Positions 9,434 through 17,172 of a stretch of 64,000 nt of DNA are shown here, piece by piece. The stretch comes from Candidatus Saccharimonadota bacterium (lineage in GTDB: Bacteria > Patescibacteriota > Saccharimonadia > Saccharimonadales > Saccharimonadaceae), in assembly GCA_017512175.1 (NCBI GenBank), contig JAFWHA010000017.1, positions 1 to 64,000 of the forward strand, given 5' to 3'. Every line of letters begins with the position of its first letter. Position 1 is the stretch's first letter. Below the pieces are notes generated by a model, which was not told the DNA's origin, searched no databases, and worked only from the letters and a program-made list of their open reading frames with translations. A program made the translations under genes and the position numbers.

Positions 9434-9655
9434 GGCAAACCTCCTCTTGCCCACCGGTTATAATATTAACTTCTTATGTTAATTATAGCATGATGAAGAA
9501 AACCTAGTTAAATTATTTTGAAAATGCTAGTGAATATTAGTGAATGGTCACGAATGTTAGGAAATGCTAATGAATAGTCGTAGTTTTGGAGAAATGTTGA
9601 TATTCGCATTTCTTAGGGAAATGTTAATATCTGTAGCTTTAGATATATTTGAGAA
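9434..9655. repeat. non-coding spacer with degenerate 8-9 bp repeats
   Basis: The spacer upstream of pyrG contains several close variants of a short motif between about 9520 and 9630: GCTAGTGAAT, TTAGTGAAT, CACGAAT, TTAGGAAAT, GCTAATGAAT, and a later pair GAAATGTTGATAT/GAAATGTTAATAT. No gene is visible. The cluster could be a regulator binding array or a decayed repeat; I see no clear hairpin terminator. Confidence 0.4.
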
Positions 9656-10885
9656 TTATCTATAGTAGCGGAGTGATTCAATTGGATTCTTCTTGGCAGC
9701 TTTGATTGCTGGATACATGCCAAAGATGATACCAATACCGATACTGGTGCCAATGGAAACGAGAACTATTTCCATATTAATATATGGTGCGAAAGGAGTG
9801 ACTACAAAAATCAAGAAAGCAGCAACATAACCTAAAATGAGGCCCAAAATCCCGCCAGCTAAAGATAAGATTAGGGATTCAAATAAGAACTGCAAGAGAA
9901 TGTTAGTAGAGCTTGCACCTACGGCTTTTCTGATACCGATTTCCCTAGTTCTTTCGGCTACTGACACGAGCAGAATGTTCATGACGCCAATACCACCGAC
10001 CACTAAGGATACACAAGCTACAAGAGTAAGCATACCAGAAACGATTTGGAATAAGCCGCCTGCGGGATGAGAGATGTCTTCGCCTGATAAGATTTGGAAG
10101 TTCATATCACCGGATTTTTCTGAGGCTAGCATATCACTCATTTCTTGCATTAATTCTGGGACTACAGAAGTAGTGTTGGCTTTAACATTAATCTGTTGAA
10201 TCTGGAATGAGCCGCCAAGACCATAGAGATAGTCTGCCGATACTAACATGGAGTTGTCAAAATCTACATTGTCGAAGTTGATCGGATCCTCGACCTCTTC
10301 GAGCATACCTACTACGATAAATTTGTTATCTAGGAGATTGAAAGTTTTACCAATAGCTTCGGTAGTAGTGCCGAAAAGTTTGAGAGACAAGTCCTTTCCC
10401 ACTACTGCTGCGTTAGGCACTTTGTCGGAAAGGAAAGTTCCGCTTTTTAGCTGTAGGTTTTGAATCTTTGCTAGGTCTTGAGAAGTACCGACTACGCTGG
10501 CTGAGGGGACCGTTCTATCTTCTGCAGTGAGCGTAACTACGGACTGAGCAATTGGAGCGGAAGCTTTTGTCTCATCTAGGGCAGCGATAGCTTTCGCATC
10601 TAAAAGAGTGAGGTTGGAAGTTAGATATTGATTTGAAGCAGTTAAGCTTTCTACCATGTTCTCTATTGTATTGGAATGTTTGGCAGGGCGAACGACTATT
10701 AAATCTGCACCAAGATTTTTGACTTGCGTAGAGATAATATTATTAATACTACCTGCAAGCGACATAATCAAGATGATACTAGCAACGCCGATGCCAATTC
10801 CGAGACAGGTCAAGAAGCTACGAGTCCTGTTCTGCCTAATAGACTCTTTAGCTAAATTATAGTGTGTTCTGATAAGAAGGCTCAT
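9656..10885 (-). CDS. MacB/FtsX-type ABC transporter permease
   Basis: A 409-aa inner-membrane subunit of a type VII (MacB-like) ABC transporter. One membrane helix lies near residues 25-45 (CLGIGIGVASIILIMSLAG), followed by a periplasmic-type MacB domain of about 220 residues, then three helices in the FtsX domain (from about 280), including the conserved VVGGIGVMNILLVSVAERTREIGIRKA sequence region. It ends AIKAAKKNPIESLRYYR, typical of the family. Its ATG overlaps the stop of the upstream ATPase gene by four bases, so the two are translationally coupled. Such pairs export lipoproteins or peptides or act as mechanotransmitters; the cargo here is unknown. Confidence 0.92.
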   Translation of the reverse strand: MSLLIRTHYNLAKESIRQNRTRSFLTCLGIGIGVASIILIMSLAGSINNIISTQVKNLGADLIVVRPAKHSNTIENMVESLTASNQYLTSNLTLLDAKAIAALDETKASAPIAQSVVTLTAEDRTVPSASVVGTSQDLAKIQNLQLKSGTFLSDKVPNAAVVGKDLSLKLFGTTTEAIGKTFNLLDNKFIVVGMLEEVEDPINFDNVDFDNSMLVSADYLYGLGGSFQIQQINVKANTTSVVPELMQEMSDMLASEKSGDMNFQILSGEDISHPAGGLFQIVSGMLTLVACVSLVVGGIGVMNILLVSVAERTREIGIRKAVGASSTNILLQFLFESLILSLAGGILGLILGYVAAFLIFVVTPFAPYINMEIVLVSIGTSIGIGIIFGMYPAIKAAKKNPIESLRYYR

Positions 10886-12216
10886 TCGTTTTCTCCATAG
10901 GTTAATTTAGACTTCTTACTAGACTTTTTAGAATTTTTATGTGAAGTCTTATGCGTAGTCTTATGTGTGGTCTTATGTGTGGATTTGGAATCATTGTACG
11001 ACTTTTTGGACTTGTCAATAGCGCTGCTCGTGGCTCGACCTCTACCAGTAGCTTTCTTACGTGGGGAAGTTTTTAGCATGAGCTTTCTGGCTCTTGGGAC
11101 TGCTGGAATAGCTTCAGGAAAATCTACTTTTCCTGCCTCTGAGATGTCGATGGCTTCTTCATCAGTTGTCCTCATAGCAACACTGCCGACCGCTTTTAGG
11201 AATTCTTCTTCGGATATTTCTTCGCGATCTTCTTCTGTTTCATCTTCTAGCTCATCTTCTGGTTTAGAGTCTATCTGGGAATTTAGCCGAGTTGCGGTTT
11301 CGTCCGACTCGACCGCCTCTTGAGAATCGGTAATTGTCTCTACGTTTTCGTCAGATAAGATTGCTGATGAATCGTCGCTTTCGGTTTCGCGACCGTTTCC
11401 AGATAACGCTTCCTTGACTTCTTTTAATATTTGACGCTTTCTAAAATGCACCGAGACAGGTTGCGGCAAATCTCTATCTGCAACGGTTTTAATGTCAGTA
11501 TCTATCTGGCCATCAAGCATATTGATAACTCTAGTCGCATACGCCGTTAAAGCGGGGTTATGGGTAACCATAATAATAGTATTGCCCGCTTGATGGATTT
11601 CGCGTAATTCTTCCATGACGACATGAGATGATCTAGAGTCGAGATTCCCTGTCGGCTCGTCGGCAAGAATGATTTCGGGATTAGACACTAAGCTTCTAGC
11701 AATCGCTACGCGTTGTTGCTGTCCGCCGGATAATTGATAAGGCATGTAATATTCCCGTTCTTGAAGACGAAATCTTTCCAGAACTCTGTCTGCTTGAATT
11801 TCTCGATGCGTTTTAGTGTAGCCAGCATATACTAATGGCAAAGTGACATTTTCTAGGACAGTCAGTCTAGGAATTAAATTAAAATCTTGGAAAATTACTC
11901 CGATTTTCTTAGCCCTGAGTTTGGCTCTTTTTCTGCGGGAGACCTTATCTACAGATTCTCCATTTAACAGATACTCCCCTTCTGTAGGCTCGTCAAGAAG
12001 ACCGATAATGTTAAGCAGAGTGGTCTTTCCGCAGCCAGAAGGGCCCATAATCATAATAAATTCGCCTCGCTTTACTGTGAGGTCGAAATCTTTGAGCGCA
12101 TAGGATTCTGCATCACCATAGCCATAGCGTTTGGTGAGGCCTTTTAAGTCAATTATTACATCCTGTGGGCTCATCTTGCTTTTAGTGTATTCTTCTCTGT
12201 TGAAAATTGCAAGCAT
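10882..12216 (-). CDS. MacB-type ABC ATPase with a long charged C-terminal tail
   Basis: Residues about 20-245 form the nucleotide-binding domain: Walker [10 protein letters not shown], signature [15 protein letters not shown], Walker [14 protein letters not shown]-loop MVTHNP. The family normally ends near 230-250 aa; this protein continues to 444. The extra ~190 residues are first acidic ([20 protein letters not shown], then a Glu-rich [19 protein letters not shown]) and then strongly basic, ending with four tandem THK-type repeats and a Ser/Lys-rich run. Coupled by a 4-bp overlap to the permease. A TAAAAT box nine bases before the ATG suggests a near-leaderless message; a later ATG at [10 protein letters not shown] is an alternative start. 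Confidence 0.9.
   Translation of the reverse strand: MLAIFNREEYTKSKMSPQDVIIDLKGLTKRYGYGDAESYALKDFDLTVKRGEFIMIMGPSGCGKTTLLNIIGLLDEPTEGEYLLNGESVDKVSRRKRAKLRAKKIGVIFQDFNLIPRLTVLENVTLPLVYAGYTKTHREIQADRVLERFRLQEREYYMPYQLSGGQQQRVAIARSLVSNPEIILADEPTGNLDSRSSHVVMEELREIHQAGNTIIMVTHNPALTAYATRVINMLDGQIDTDIKTVADRDLPQPVSVHFRKRQILKEVKEALSGNGRETESDDSSAILSDENVETITDSQEAVESDETATRLNSQIDSKPEDELEDETEEDREEISEEEFLKAVGSVAMRTTDEEAIDISEAGKVDFPEAIPAVPRARKLMLKTSPRKKATGRGRATSSAIDKSKKSYNDSKSTHKTTHKTTHKTSHKNSKKSSKKSKLTYGENE
10939..10986. repeat. four 12-bp tandem repeats in the ABC ATPase tail
   Basis: Four consecutive 12-bp units of the pattern ATGTGTGGTCTT (plus-strand spelling, small variations) encode the THKT repeats at the end of the ABC ATPase tail. 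The unit length of 12 keeps the reading frame when copy number changes, so length variation between strains is expected. Confidence 0.85.
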
Positions 12217-12312
12217 AAGCAGGAGATTTTAATATGTGATGTTCGTGGATGAATTGATGTCTGGTCTTCAAGACTTCTCAAAAGAGTTCATTTATGCTAT
12301 GATAAGAGAAGT

Positions 12313-12402
12313 GGAAGTGTGGCCGAGTGGTTTAAGGCGCACGCTTGGAAAGCGTGTGTGCGGGAAACCGTACCGGAGGTTCGAATCCTCTCGCTTCCGC
12401 CA
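12313..12402 (+). tRNA. tRNA-Ser(GGA), integration target
   Basis: A full serine tRNA with long variable arm: acceptor GGAAGTG/CGCTTCC, anticodon stem CACGC/GCGTG around loop TTGGAAA (anticodon GGA), T arm GGAGG-TTCGAAT-CCTCT, discriminator G and encoded CCA. From the anticodon arm onward (12343) the sequence is duplicated 7567 bp downstream at 19910, marking this gene as the attachment site of an integrative element. It is the intact copy. Confidence 0.97.
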
Positions 12403-12584
12403 AGTTGAGTAGAGCGACAGAAACACGAAGTGTTTCTAGCAGACTGAAGGAAATAAAAATCGAGAGCTTGCTCTCGTATTTTTATTGACTGAAGGATGCG
12501 TAGAGACGGAGTCTCTGTCGCTTGTGTTTGATTTGGCGGCTCTAAGCACAGAGGATATTGCAATTATCCTCTCGCTTCCGCCAA
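12343..12584 (+). repeat. attL: 242-bp direct repeat of the integrative element
   Basis: This stretch recurs at 19910-20151 at a constant offset of 7567 bp with only a handful of mismatches (five bases right after the tRNA CCA, plus two later single differences). It starts in the anticodon arm of tRNA-Ser(GGA), includes the tRNA 3' half and extends about 180 bp beyond it through a structured tail. Start within the anticodon arm is typical of tyrosine-integrase tRNA sites. The unusually long repeat shows that the element carries not only the tRNA 3' end but the whole tail. Confidence 0.9.
12403..12584 (+). ncRNA. structured tRNA-Ser trailer ending in a second tRNA 3'-end copy
   Basis: After the tRNA CCA come four hairpins: AGAAACAC/GTGTTTCT (12419-12437), CGAGAGC/GCTCTCG within A and T runs (12451-12487, also a plausible terminator), AGAGAC/GTCTCT (12502-12516) and GAGGATA/TATCCTC (12551-12571). 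The last is followed by TCGCTTCCGCCA, so 12566-12583 repeats the tRNA's own final 18 bases exactly 181 bp downstream. A diverged tail with matching hairpins and compensating base changes follows tRNA-Ser(CGA) at 39.5 kb. Whether it is a transcribed RNA or a small mobile element is open. Confidence 0.6.
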
Positions 12585-12620
12585 ATTACCCCTTATAAGG
12601 GAAATAATATGTATAAAAGA

Positions 12621-12641
12621 AACGACCTTTGATAGGTCGTT
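12621..12641 (-). terminator. hairpin downstream of the integrase
   Basis: AACGACC/GGTCGTT stem with a 7-nt loop lies 37 bp past the integrase stop. On the minus strand it is followed by a T-rich stretch, so it may end int transcription; it could also serve the tRNA side. Confidence 0.5.
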
Positions 12642-12648
12642 ATTTGTT

Positions 12649-12672
12649 GTTTTACATCAATTTTTACATCAA
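12649..12672. repeat. putative integrase arm-type site, left
   Basis: GTTTTACATCAATTTTTACATCAA contains two copies of TTTTACATCAA and is repeated exactly at 19812-19835, just inside the other end. Placement inside both attachment sites and beside int fits arm-binding sites used by lambda-type integrases with an N-terminal DNA-binding domain. Confidence 0.65.
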
Positions 12673-12677
12673 ATTTG

Positions 12678-13745
12678 TCAGAAATTCATTGTTTTTGTGT
12701 ATTTTTGTAGGGCTTCTCGTTTCTCTTCTACGGAACTATGTTGGTAAAACTGTAAAGTTGTAAGAGGGTTTTTGTGTCCTAGAATTTCCTGTGCTTCTTT
12801 AATGGTGAAATTACATTGCTTGAACATTGTTGCTGCAAAGTGTCTTAGGCTATGTAGCACGACAACAGGTAAGTTATTTTCCTTAATGATTCTTGAGAAC
12901 TCGTAATTGATGCTTCTTGGATTAATGAGCTTGTCATTGTCGGAGACGACTAGGCTATTTTTATTTGGGCTTGTATTGAGCTTTTCGAGAAGGGAGCGAA
13001 TATGTGGTAACATTGGTAGAGCTCTAGTACTTCCTGCTTTTGGTGTCGTCAAAATTGGTTCGTTTCCTGCAATTGTGTATTGTTTATTTATGCGGATGAT
13101 TTCTTGATCAAAGTCTATGTCATCCCAGGTAATTGGGATTGCTTCACCTCTACGAAGACCATAGGTAACATATAGAGTAAAAAATAATTCGTACTTATGG
13201 CCTTTGATGGCTTTTAGAAAAACATCGCACTCTTCTTTGGTCCAGACAGTGCGTTCTTTTGGTCTATAGGTTTCGAGCTGGACGTTTTTTACTAAGTTTG
13301 GCTTAACTAGATTTCTTACCTCAGCCTCTCGTAAGGCTCTAGAAAGTAGGTTTCGGACAATTTGAGTGGTTCTGATTGATCTTCCATCTTTGGTTAACTG
13401 GTTGATTAGCTGTTGAATCGTTTGGGTGTCTAAGGTAGAGAGCCTTTTGCTGCCAATGTAAGGAATAATATGCTTTTTGATAACCCCGGTATAGTTGCTT
13501 CTGGTTGTCGGCTGGAGCCTCTTTGCTTCTTTGACCCATTTTTGTAGATATGTGGTTACCGTCAAGTTAGATGCGACTAGGGGGTTTCCTAGCAGATTAT
13601 TTGAGATAGCTAGATCTCTCTTTTCTTTAGCCTCCTGTTTAGTCTTACCATATACGAACTGTCTTTTCTTTCCGAATTCGCTCGTATTTACATAGTACGA
13701 AGCTTGAAATAAACCATCTTTTCTTTTTGTAATTTTAGAAACCAT
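12678..13745 (-). CDS. int: tyrosine recombinase (integrase)
   Basis: A 355-aa lambda/Tn916-type integrase. The N-terminal arm-binding domain (KRKDGLFQASYYVNT, then FVYGKTKQEAKEKRDLA) spans about 1-55, the core-binding domain about 60-150, and the catalytic domain carries Arg in YGLRRGEAIPI, the HSLRHFAATMF box, His in ILGHKNP and the nucleophile Tyr in TLQFYQHSS. I choose the ATG at 13745 because a GAAGGAAG site lies just before it; a longer reading to 13778 would overlap the upstream gene more. It overlaps the excisionase gene by 11 bp. It presumably acts on the tRNA-Ser(GGA) site 300 bp away. Confidence 0.95.
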   Translation of the reverse strand: MVSKITKRKDGLFQASYYVNTSEFGKKRQFVYGKTKQEAKEKRDLAISNNLLGNPLVASNLTVTTYLQKWVKEAKRLQPTTRSNYTGVIKKHIIPYIGSKRLSTLDTQTIQQLINQLTKDGRSIRTTQIVRNLLSRALREAEVRNLVKPNLVKNVQLETYRPKERTVWTKEECDVFLKAIKGHKYELFFTLYVTYGLRRGEAIPITWDDIDFDQEIIRINKQYTIAGNEPILTTPKAGSTRALPMLPHIRSLLEKLNTSPNKNSLVVSDNDKLINPRSINYEFSRIIKENNLPVVVLHSLRHFAATMFKQCNFTIKEAQEILGHKNPLTTLQFYQHSSVEEKREALQKYTKTMNF

Positions 13746-13983
13746 ATTTGCTTCCTTCGTAGTGATCCATGGTGTCAATAAAATCTTTTAAAACTTGTCT
13801 CCTAATAAGGACCCTAGTACCAAGTTTTTGTGCTTGTAGCTTTCCGGAATTGATCAGATCATAAACTTTAGACCTGCTAACTCGTAAGATTTCCACGGTG
13901 TCTTTTATAGAATACAGCTTTAAGTTGTCTGAATCATACCGAATTTTCTCTTTTTCGTCCAGTTCATTTATAGTATTTTTCAT
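13735..13983 (-). CDS. excisionase-like helix-turn-helix protein
   Basis: An 82-aa protein with one MerR/excisionase-type HTH: YSIKDTVEILRVSRSKVYDLI then the GKLQAQKLGTRVLIRRQVLKD wing, the usual DNA-binding excisionase layout. It sits immediately upstream of, and overlaps, the integrase, the normal order for a recombination directionality factor. An AAGGAGA site precedes the ATG. It could also act as a repressor at the palindromes just upstream. Confidence 0.85.
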   Translation of the reverse strand: MKNTINELDEKEKIRYDSDNLKLYSIKDTVEILRVSRSKVYDLINSGKLQAQKLGTRVLIRRQVLKDFIDTMDHYEGSKYGF

Positions 13984-14119
13984 CTATTGTCTCCTTTTCA
14001 TTAATTAAGTTATTTTATAGATCTATATCTTTCCTTATAAAGGAATTTAAATCTATATAGGTTATCTATAATAAATATAGGTATCTATATTTATTAGATA
14101 ATCAATAAATGAAGATAGA
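13984..14119. promoter_or_regulatory. operator-rich spacer upstream of xis-int
   Basis: The 136-bp spacer holds an 11-bp perfect inverted repeat AATAAATATAG-gtat-CTATATTTATT (14070-14095), several ATCTATAT units and a TTCCTT/AAGGAA hairpin. Dense symmetric AT repeats before xis-int suggest regulator binding that controls excision. Confidence 0.5.
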
Positions 14120-14569
14120 TTAGTCAAAAGGAATGGATAAGTTGTCCGCGTCAAAGCTGTCTACGTCTTCATCCGTAGGCAGTATATCTTGTCCGTATTC
14201 CGCTTGATTCTGGGGGCTTTTTTCTGTTGAGGTGGGTATGATATCATACTCTGCCTCAAAAGGCTCGCTATCCACGTGTGATTGGCCTGTATCGCTATAT
14301 TTTTTGTAGGCCGAAAGACATGCGTTCCTGATTGCACCATAGAGTCCATTATTTTTCATGTATGGAAACTCCATGACCGGATGATATTTCCCTCTAGAGC
14401 AATAGCTTGGCGGGAATACGCTCAGCTTTTCCGGCTGTTCTGCTGAGTTTGATATTGCAAAGCTATTAATGAACACTAAATTGTTTATGTTGATGTTCGC
14501 GAAAGCCTTGATAGACGTTTTACCATCGTTTACGGCATAGATTTTTGCGGTAATTTTTAATTTAGGCAT
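14120..14569 (-). CDS. SpoVG-family-like protein
   Basis: A 149-aa protein whose first ~95 residues follow the SpoVG pattern: LKITAKIYAVNDGKTSIKAFA, the LVFINSFAI strand, then a pattern of FPPSYCSRGKYHPVMEF and a terminal helix with YGAIRNACLSAYKKY. SpoVG proteins are small nucleic-acid-binding regulators; versions on plasmids and integrative elements are common. The C-terminal ~50 residues are acidic and probably disordered. It overlaps the next upstream gene by 8 bp. Its role in the element is not known. Confidence 0.65.
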   Translation of the reverse strand: MPKLKITAKIYAVNDGKTSIKAFANININNLVFINSFAISNSAEQPEKLSVFPPSYCSRGKYHPVMEFPYMKNNGLYGAIRNACLSAYKKYSDTGQSHVDSEPFEAEYDIIPTSTEKSPQNQAEYGQDILPTDEDVDSFDADNLSIPFD

Positions 14570-14831
14570 TTAGAGCCTCCATAATTTCATTTTTTACTTT
14601 ATCTAGTTTTTTAAAAAAGGTTGTCTTTTGTAGTTCTAAGCTTTCTGTTTTATTAAGATCAAGAATTAATTGCTTAAGTTCTGCTTTTTCTAAAGTCTGG
14701 TAAATCGCTTCTACGGCCTGTTTGAGGTTACTATAAAAGCCAACTGTGGTCCATTGTTTTTCTCCTTTTCTTTTTCTGACGATGTAATTATAGCTATCCG
14801 ATGTGATTATATAGTCTCTAAATTTGATCAT
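14562..14831 (-). CDS. small element-encoded hypothetical protein
   Basis: An 89-aa protein with an N-terminal beta-hairpin-like half (IKFRDYIITSDSYNYIVRK, then GEKQWTTVGFYSNLKQAVEAI) and a helical second half. It resembles small phage and plasmid proteins of unknown function with a WxTVGYY-type centre. AGGAGG-like site upstream; stop overlaps the SpoVG-like gene by 8 bp. No function assigned. Confidence 0.7.
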   Translation of the reverse strand: MIKFRDYIITSDSYNYIVRKRKGEKQWTTVGFYSNLKQAVEAIYQTLEKAELKQLILDLNKTESLELQKTTFFKKLDKVKNEIMEALNA

Positions 14832-14972
14832 TTAACCTCCTTTTAAATTAATGTTGTTGCAATTGTGCTCTTTTATGAGATGGACTTCAACTGAAGAAAA
14901 AGTTCATTTACAGATAAAAAATAAGTCCATAATAAGTTCATCTATGGACTTAGGCGATTTTTGTAAAAATTA

Positions 14973-15662
14973 CTAAATTGATTGCGATATTTTGACGCGA
15001 TTTTTGTATTCTTCAGCTAGCTTAACAGTAGAATTCTTCATAATGAGAATGTCGTTTTCTAAGCCAAGTTCTTTTTTTAGTCTGTTGTTCATGTTGCGAC
15101 AAGTATCGTAAATGCTTTGTGTTTTTCTTTCGAGGGTACTGTTAGCAAGTATTTCGTTGCACGTGATTTCTAGGTCTGGGTTTTGGAACAGCTTTTTTAG
15201 GCATCTGTATGAAATGGCATCCTTTCGTGGTTTGTAGGTCTTATTTTTGTAGTGAAAGATGTTATTTGTAGGATCCAGTATGATCATCGGTTCCTTTTGA
15301 TTCTGGAGATAGTCTTGAACATTTTTGATAGTTTTTTGTATATCTAGACCATTTAGGTTGATCGCCAGACGCTTTTCTTCTGGCATGTAACTATATGGTG
15401 GATATAATTTTGTTTTCGTAAATAATTGTGCCCAATCTTTTTTGAAATCTAATTTATAGGTATAGTAGCCATCAATCTCGTCATCTAGACTGAGCGGATT
15501 TGCGATTTCGTAGTCTATGTCCAGAGTTTTTTTGAGAAAATTAAGTATATTACTGTCGATTAACCTTCTGACTTGTGGTGGTTGGTATTCTGGTAGCAAA
15601 AAGATTTCGTCATTTTTACTAATTTTATTGAGATAAGCCAAGAATAGGATAATTTTTTCCAT
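14973..15662 (-). CDS. element-encoded hypothetical protein, possible winged-helix C-terminus
   Basis: A 229-aa soluble, Lys/Asn-rich protein. The N-terminal half is of no recognised family. The last ~90 residues (YRCLKKLFQNPDLEITCNEIL then YDTCRNMNNRLKKELGLENDI) read like a winged-helix DNA-binding domain of the type fused to response regulators. It is transcribed away from the methylase gene, with a 330-bp structured spacer between. A role as regulator of the element is a guess from position and fold. Confidence 0.65.
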   Translation of the reverse strand: MEKIILFLAYLNKISKNDEIFLLPEYQPPQVRRLIDSNILNFLKKTLDIDYEIANPLSLDDEIDGYYTYKLDFKKDWAQLFTKTKLYPPYSYMPEEKRLAINLNGLDIQKTIKNVQDYLQNQKEPMIILDPTNNIFHYKNKTYKPRKDAISYRCLKKLFQNPDLEITCNEILANSTLERKTQSIYDTCRNMNNRLKKELGLENDILIMKNSTVKLAEEYKNRVKISQSI

Positions 15663-15990
15663 GGTTTTATTTTATCTGAAATAAAAGAGTATTGAAAGCA
15701 TAGGTTTTATGGCTGTTATTTACTAAGTTAGAAATAACTGATACAATTAAATTGTCTAAAACAATTTAATATCCGTGCTTAGGTTACGAAATCCGCACTT
15801 ATTTTAGTGTGATGTTCTGATTAAGGTAATATTCAGGGCATCTCGCGAAACAGTTAGGCCTTAATCGCCTAAGTGCGGAAAAACGTTTTAGACACCGTCG
15901 AGGTGTCCTGATTTTAAGATAGTTTGAGACATCTTGAGAGGTGTCTTTCTTCGTTGTTCGTGGCGCTAAGGGAAAGAAGGTGCCATAGCA
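15663..15990 (+). promoter_or_regulatory. structured leader before the methylase-nuclease genes
   Basis: No protein gene is visible. From 15754 to 15893 there is a nested RNA-type rod: GTCTAAAAC/GTTTTAGAC outside, CCGTGCTTAGG/CCTAAGTGCGG (complete with G-U pairs) inside, then GATTAAGG/CCTTAATC around a 32-nt loop. A second segment CCGCACTTA (15793-15801) can compete for the same partner. It is followed by GACACC/GGTGTC (15891-15907) and a second GGTGTC copy. The competing pairs suggest a conformational switch or attenuator controlling the methylase. Confidence 0.5.
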
Positions 15991-17172
15991 ATTTCAAAAT
16001 TTGCAAATGCTCAGAGGAAGAAAAACGATGAGTTCTATACGCAACTTAATGATATTAATGAGGAGCTAAAACATTACAAAAAACATTTTGAAGGTAAAAT
16101 AGTCTTTTGCAACTGTGACGATCCGTTTGAAAGCAATTTTTTTAGATATTTTGCCTTAAATTTTAATAAATTAAAACTTAAAAAGTTAATATGCACATGC
16201 TATGCTGGTTCTCCAATTTTGCAGACAGAGCTAAAAGTTTTACCCTTATTCGGAAAAAATGGTGAATATGAAAAATTGCCTTATCTTATAGAAATAACAG
16301 AGGTGCAGGATTTGAATGGCGATGGTGCAACAGATTTATCCGATATAGAGTTACTCCTAAAAAGTGATAAAAATGTTCTTTCAGCACTTGATGGTGATGG
16401 CGATTTTCGGTCCGAAGAGAGTATTGCATTTTTAAAAGAAGCGGACATTGTTGTTACTAATCCACCGTTTTCCTTGTTTAGAGAATATGTTGCTCAGCTT
16501 ATGGAATATGAGAAGAAGTTTTTGATTTTGAGCAATATAAATGCTATTACATATAAGGAAATATTTCCTTTAATAAAGAATAATAAGATTTGGTCAGGGT
16601 ATGGATTCAATATGTCAATGATTTATAAGACTCCTTACCCTAATCTTCTTGAGGCTAATCGACAATTTGTGATTGCTCATGGAAAGAATCCGGATGATGG
16701 TTTCGTTAAAGTCCCGGCTATATGCTGGTTTACAAATCTTGATATAGAGAAAAGACATGAAAAAGTTGACCTGATAAAGAAATATTCCGAAGAAGATTAT
16801 CCTAAGTATGATAATTACGATGCGATAGATGTTAGCAAAATAGCGGATATTCCATATGACTATGATGGGTATATGGGCGTACCAATTACCTTCCTGAATA
16901 AATATAATCCAGAACAATTTGAAATTATAGGATTATTACAATCAAGTACGGACGAAGAGGCTGGAATACCAAACTTGCGTTATTATAATGATTTCAAAGA
17001 AATGCGACAAGATATGACTTACACGGGGGCTTCTGGTGGGAAAGCTAATGGAAACCCCGTAGTGAAAGGAAAATCCGAGAAGGGCAATTTCCTGTTTAAT
17101 GAAAACACTAATGAGTATGTCCACTCTGTATATGCAAGGATTTTAATTAGGAGGAAGAAAAATGAAAATTGA
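15991..17172 (+). CDS. adenine-specific DNA methyltransferase, EcoRI family
   Basis: N6-adenine methylase. Conserved family blocks begin well upstream of any ATG: KKNDEFYTQLNDI (16018 on), KIVFCNCDDPFESNFFRYFA, CTCYAGSP, then ADIVVTNPPFSLF with the NPPF catalytic motif. In-frame coding is open from 15970; family members begin a few residues before the DEFYTQ block, which points to the ATT at 15991 (ISKFANAQRKKNDE) or the ATA at 15985, both after a GAAGG site. A TTG at 16219 would cut off conserved blocks. Either a non-standard start codon is used or the start has been lost. It overlaps the DUF262/HNH gene by 11 bp, as expected for a methylase protecting against that nuclease. Confidence 0.85.
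   Translation: MSKFANAQRKKNDEFYTQLNDINEELKHYKKHFEGKIVFCNCDDPFESNFFRYFALNFNKLKLKKLICTCYAGSPILQTELKVLPLFGKNGEYEKLPYLIEITEVQDLNGDGATDLSDIELLLKSDKNVLSALDGDGDFRSEESIAFLKEADIVVTNPPFSLFREYVAQLMEYEKKFLILSNINAITYKEIFPLIKNNKIWSGYGFNMSMIYKTPYPNLLEANRQFVIAHGKNPDDGFVKVPAICWFTNLDIEKRHEKVDLIKKYSEEDYPKYDNYDAIDVSKIADIPYDYDGYMGVPITFLNKYNPEQFEIIGLLQSSTDEEAGIPNLRYYNDFKEMRQDMTYTGASGGKANGNPVVKGKSEKGNFLFNENTNEYVHSVYARILIRRKKNEN

Noticed and set aside
10967-11323. Plus-strand 118-codon Ser-rich ORF
   Set aside because: Antisense to the low-complexity tail of the ABC ATPase; the Ser run simply mirrors the Glu-rich codons.
12297-12563. Minus-strand ORF containing SERIRTSGTVSRTHAFQACA
   Set aside because: It is antisense to tRNA-Ser(GGA) and its trailer; this peptide is a familiar spurious translation of tRNA-Ser antisense strands.
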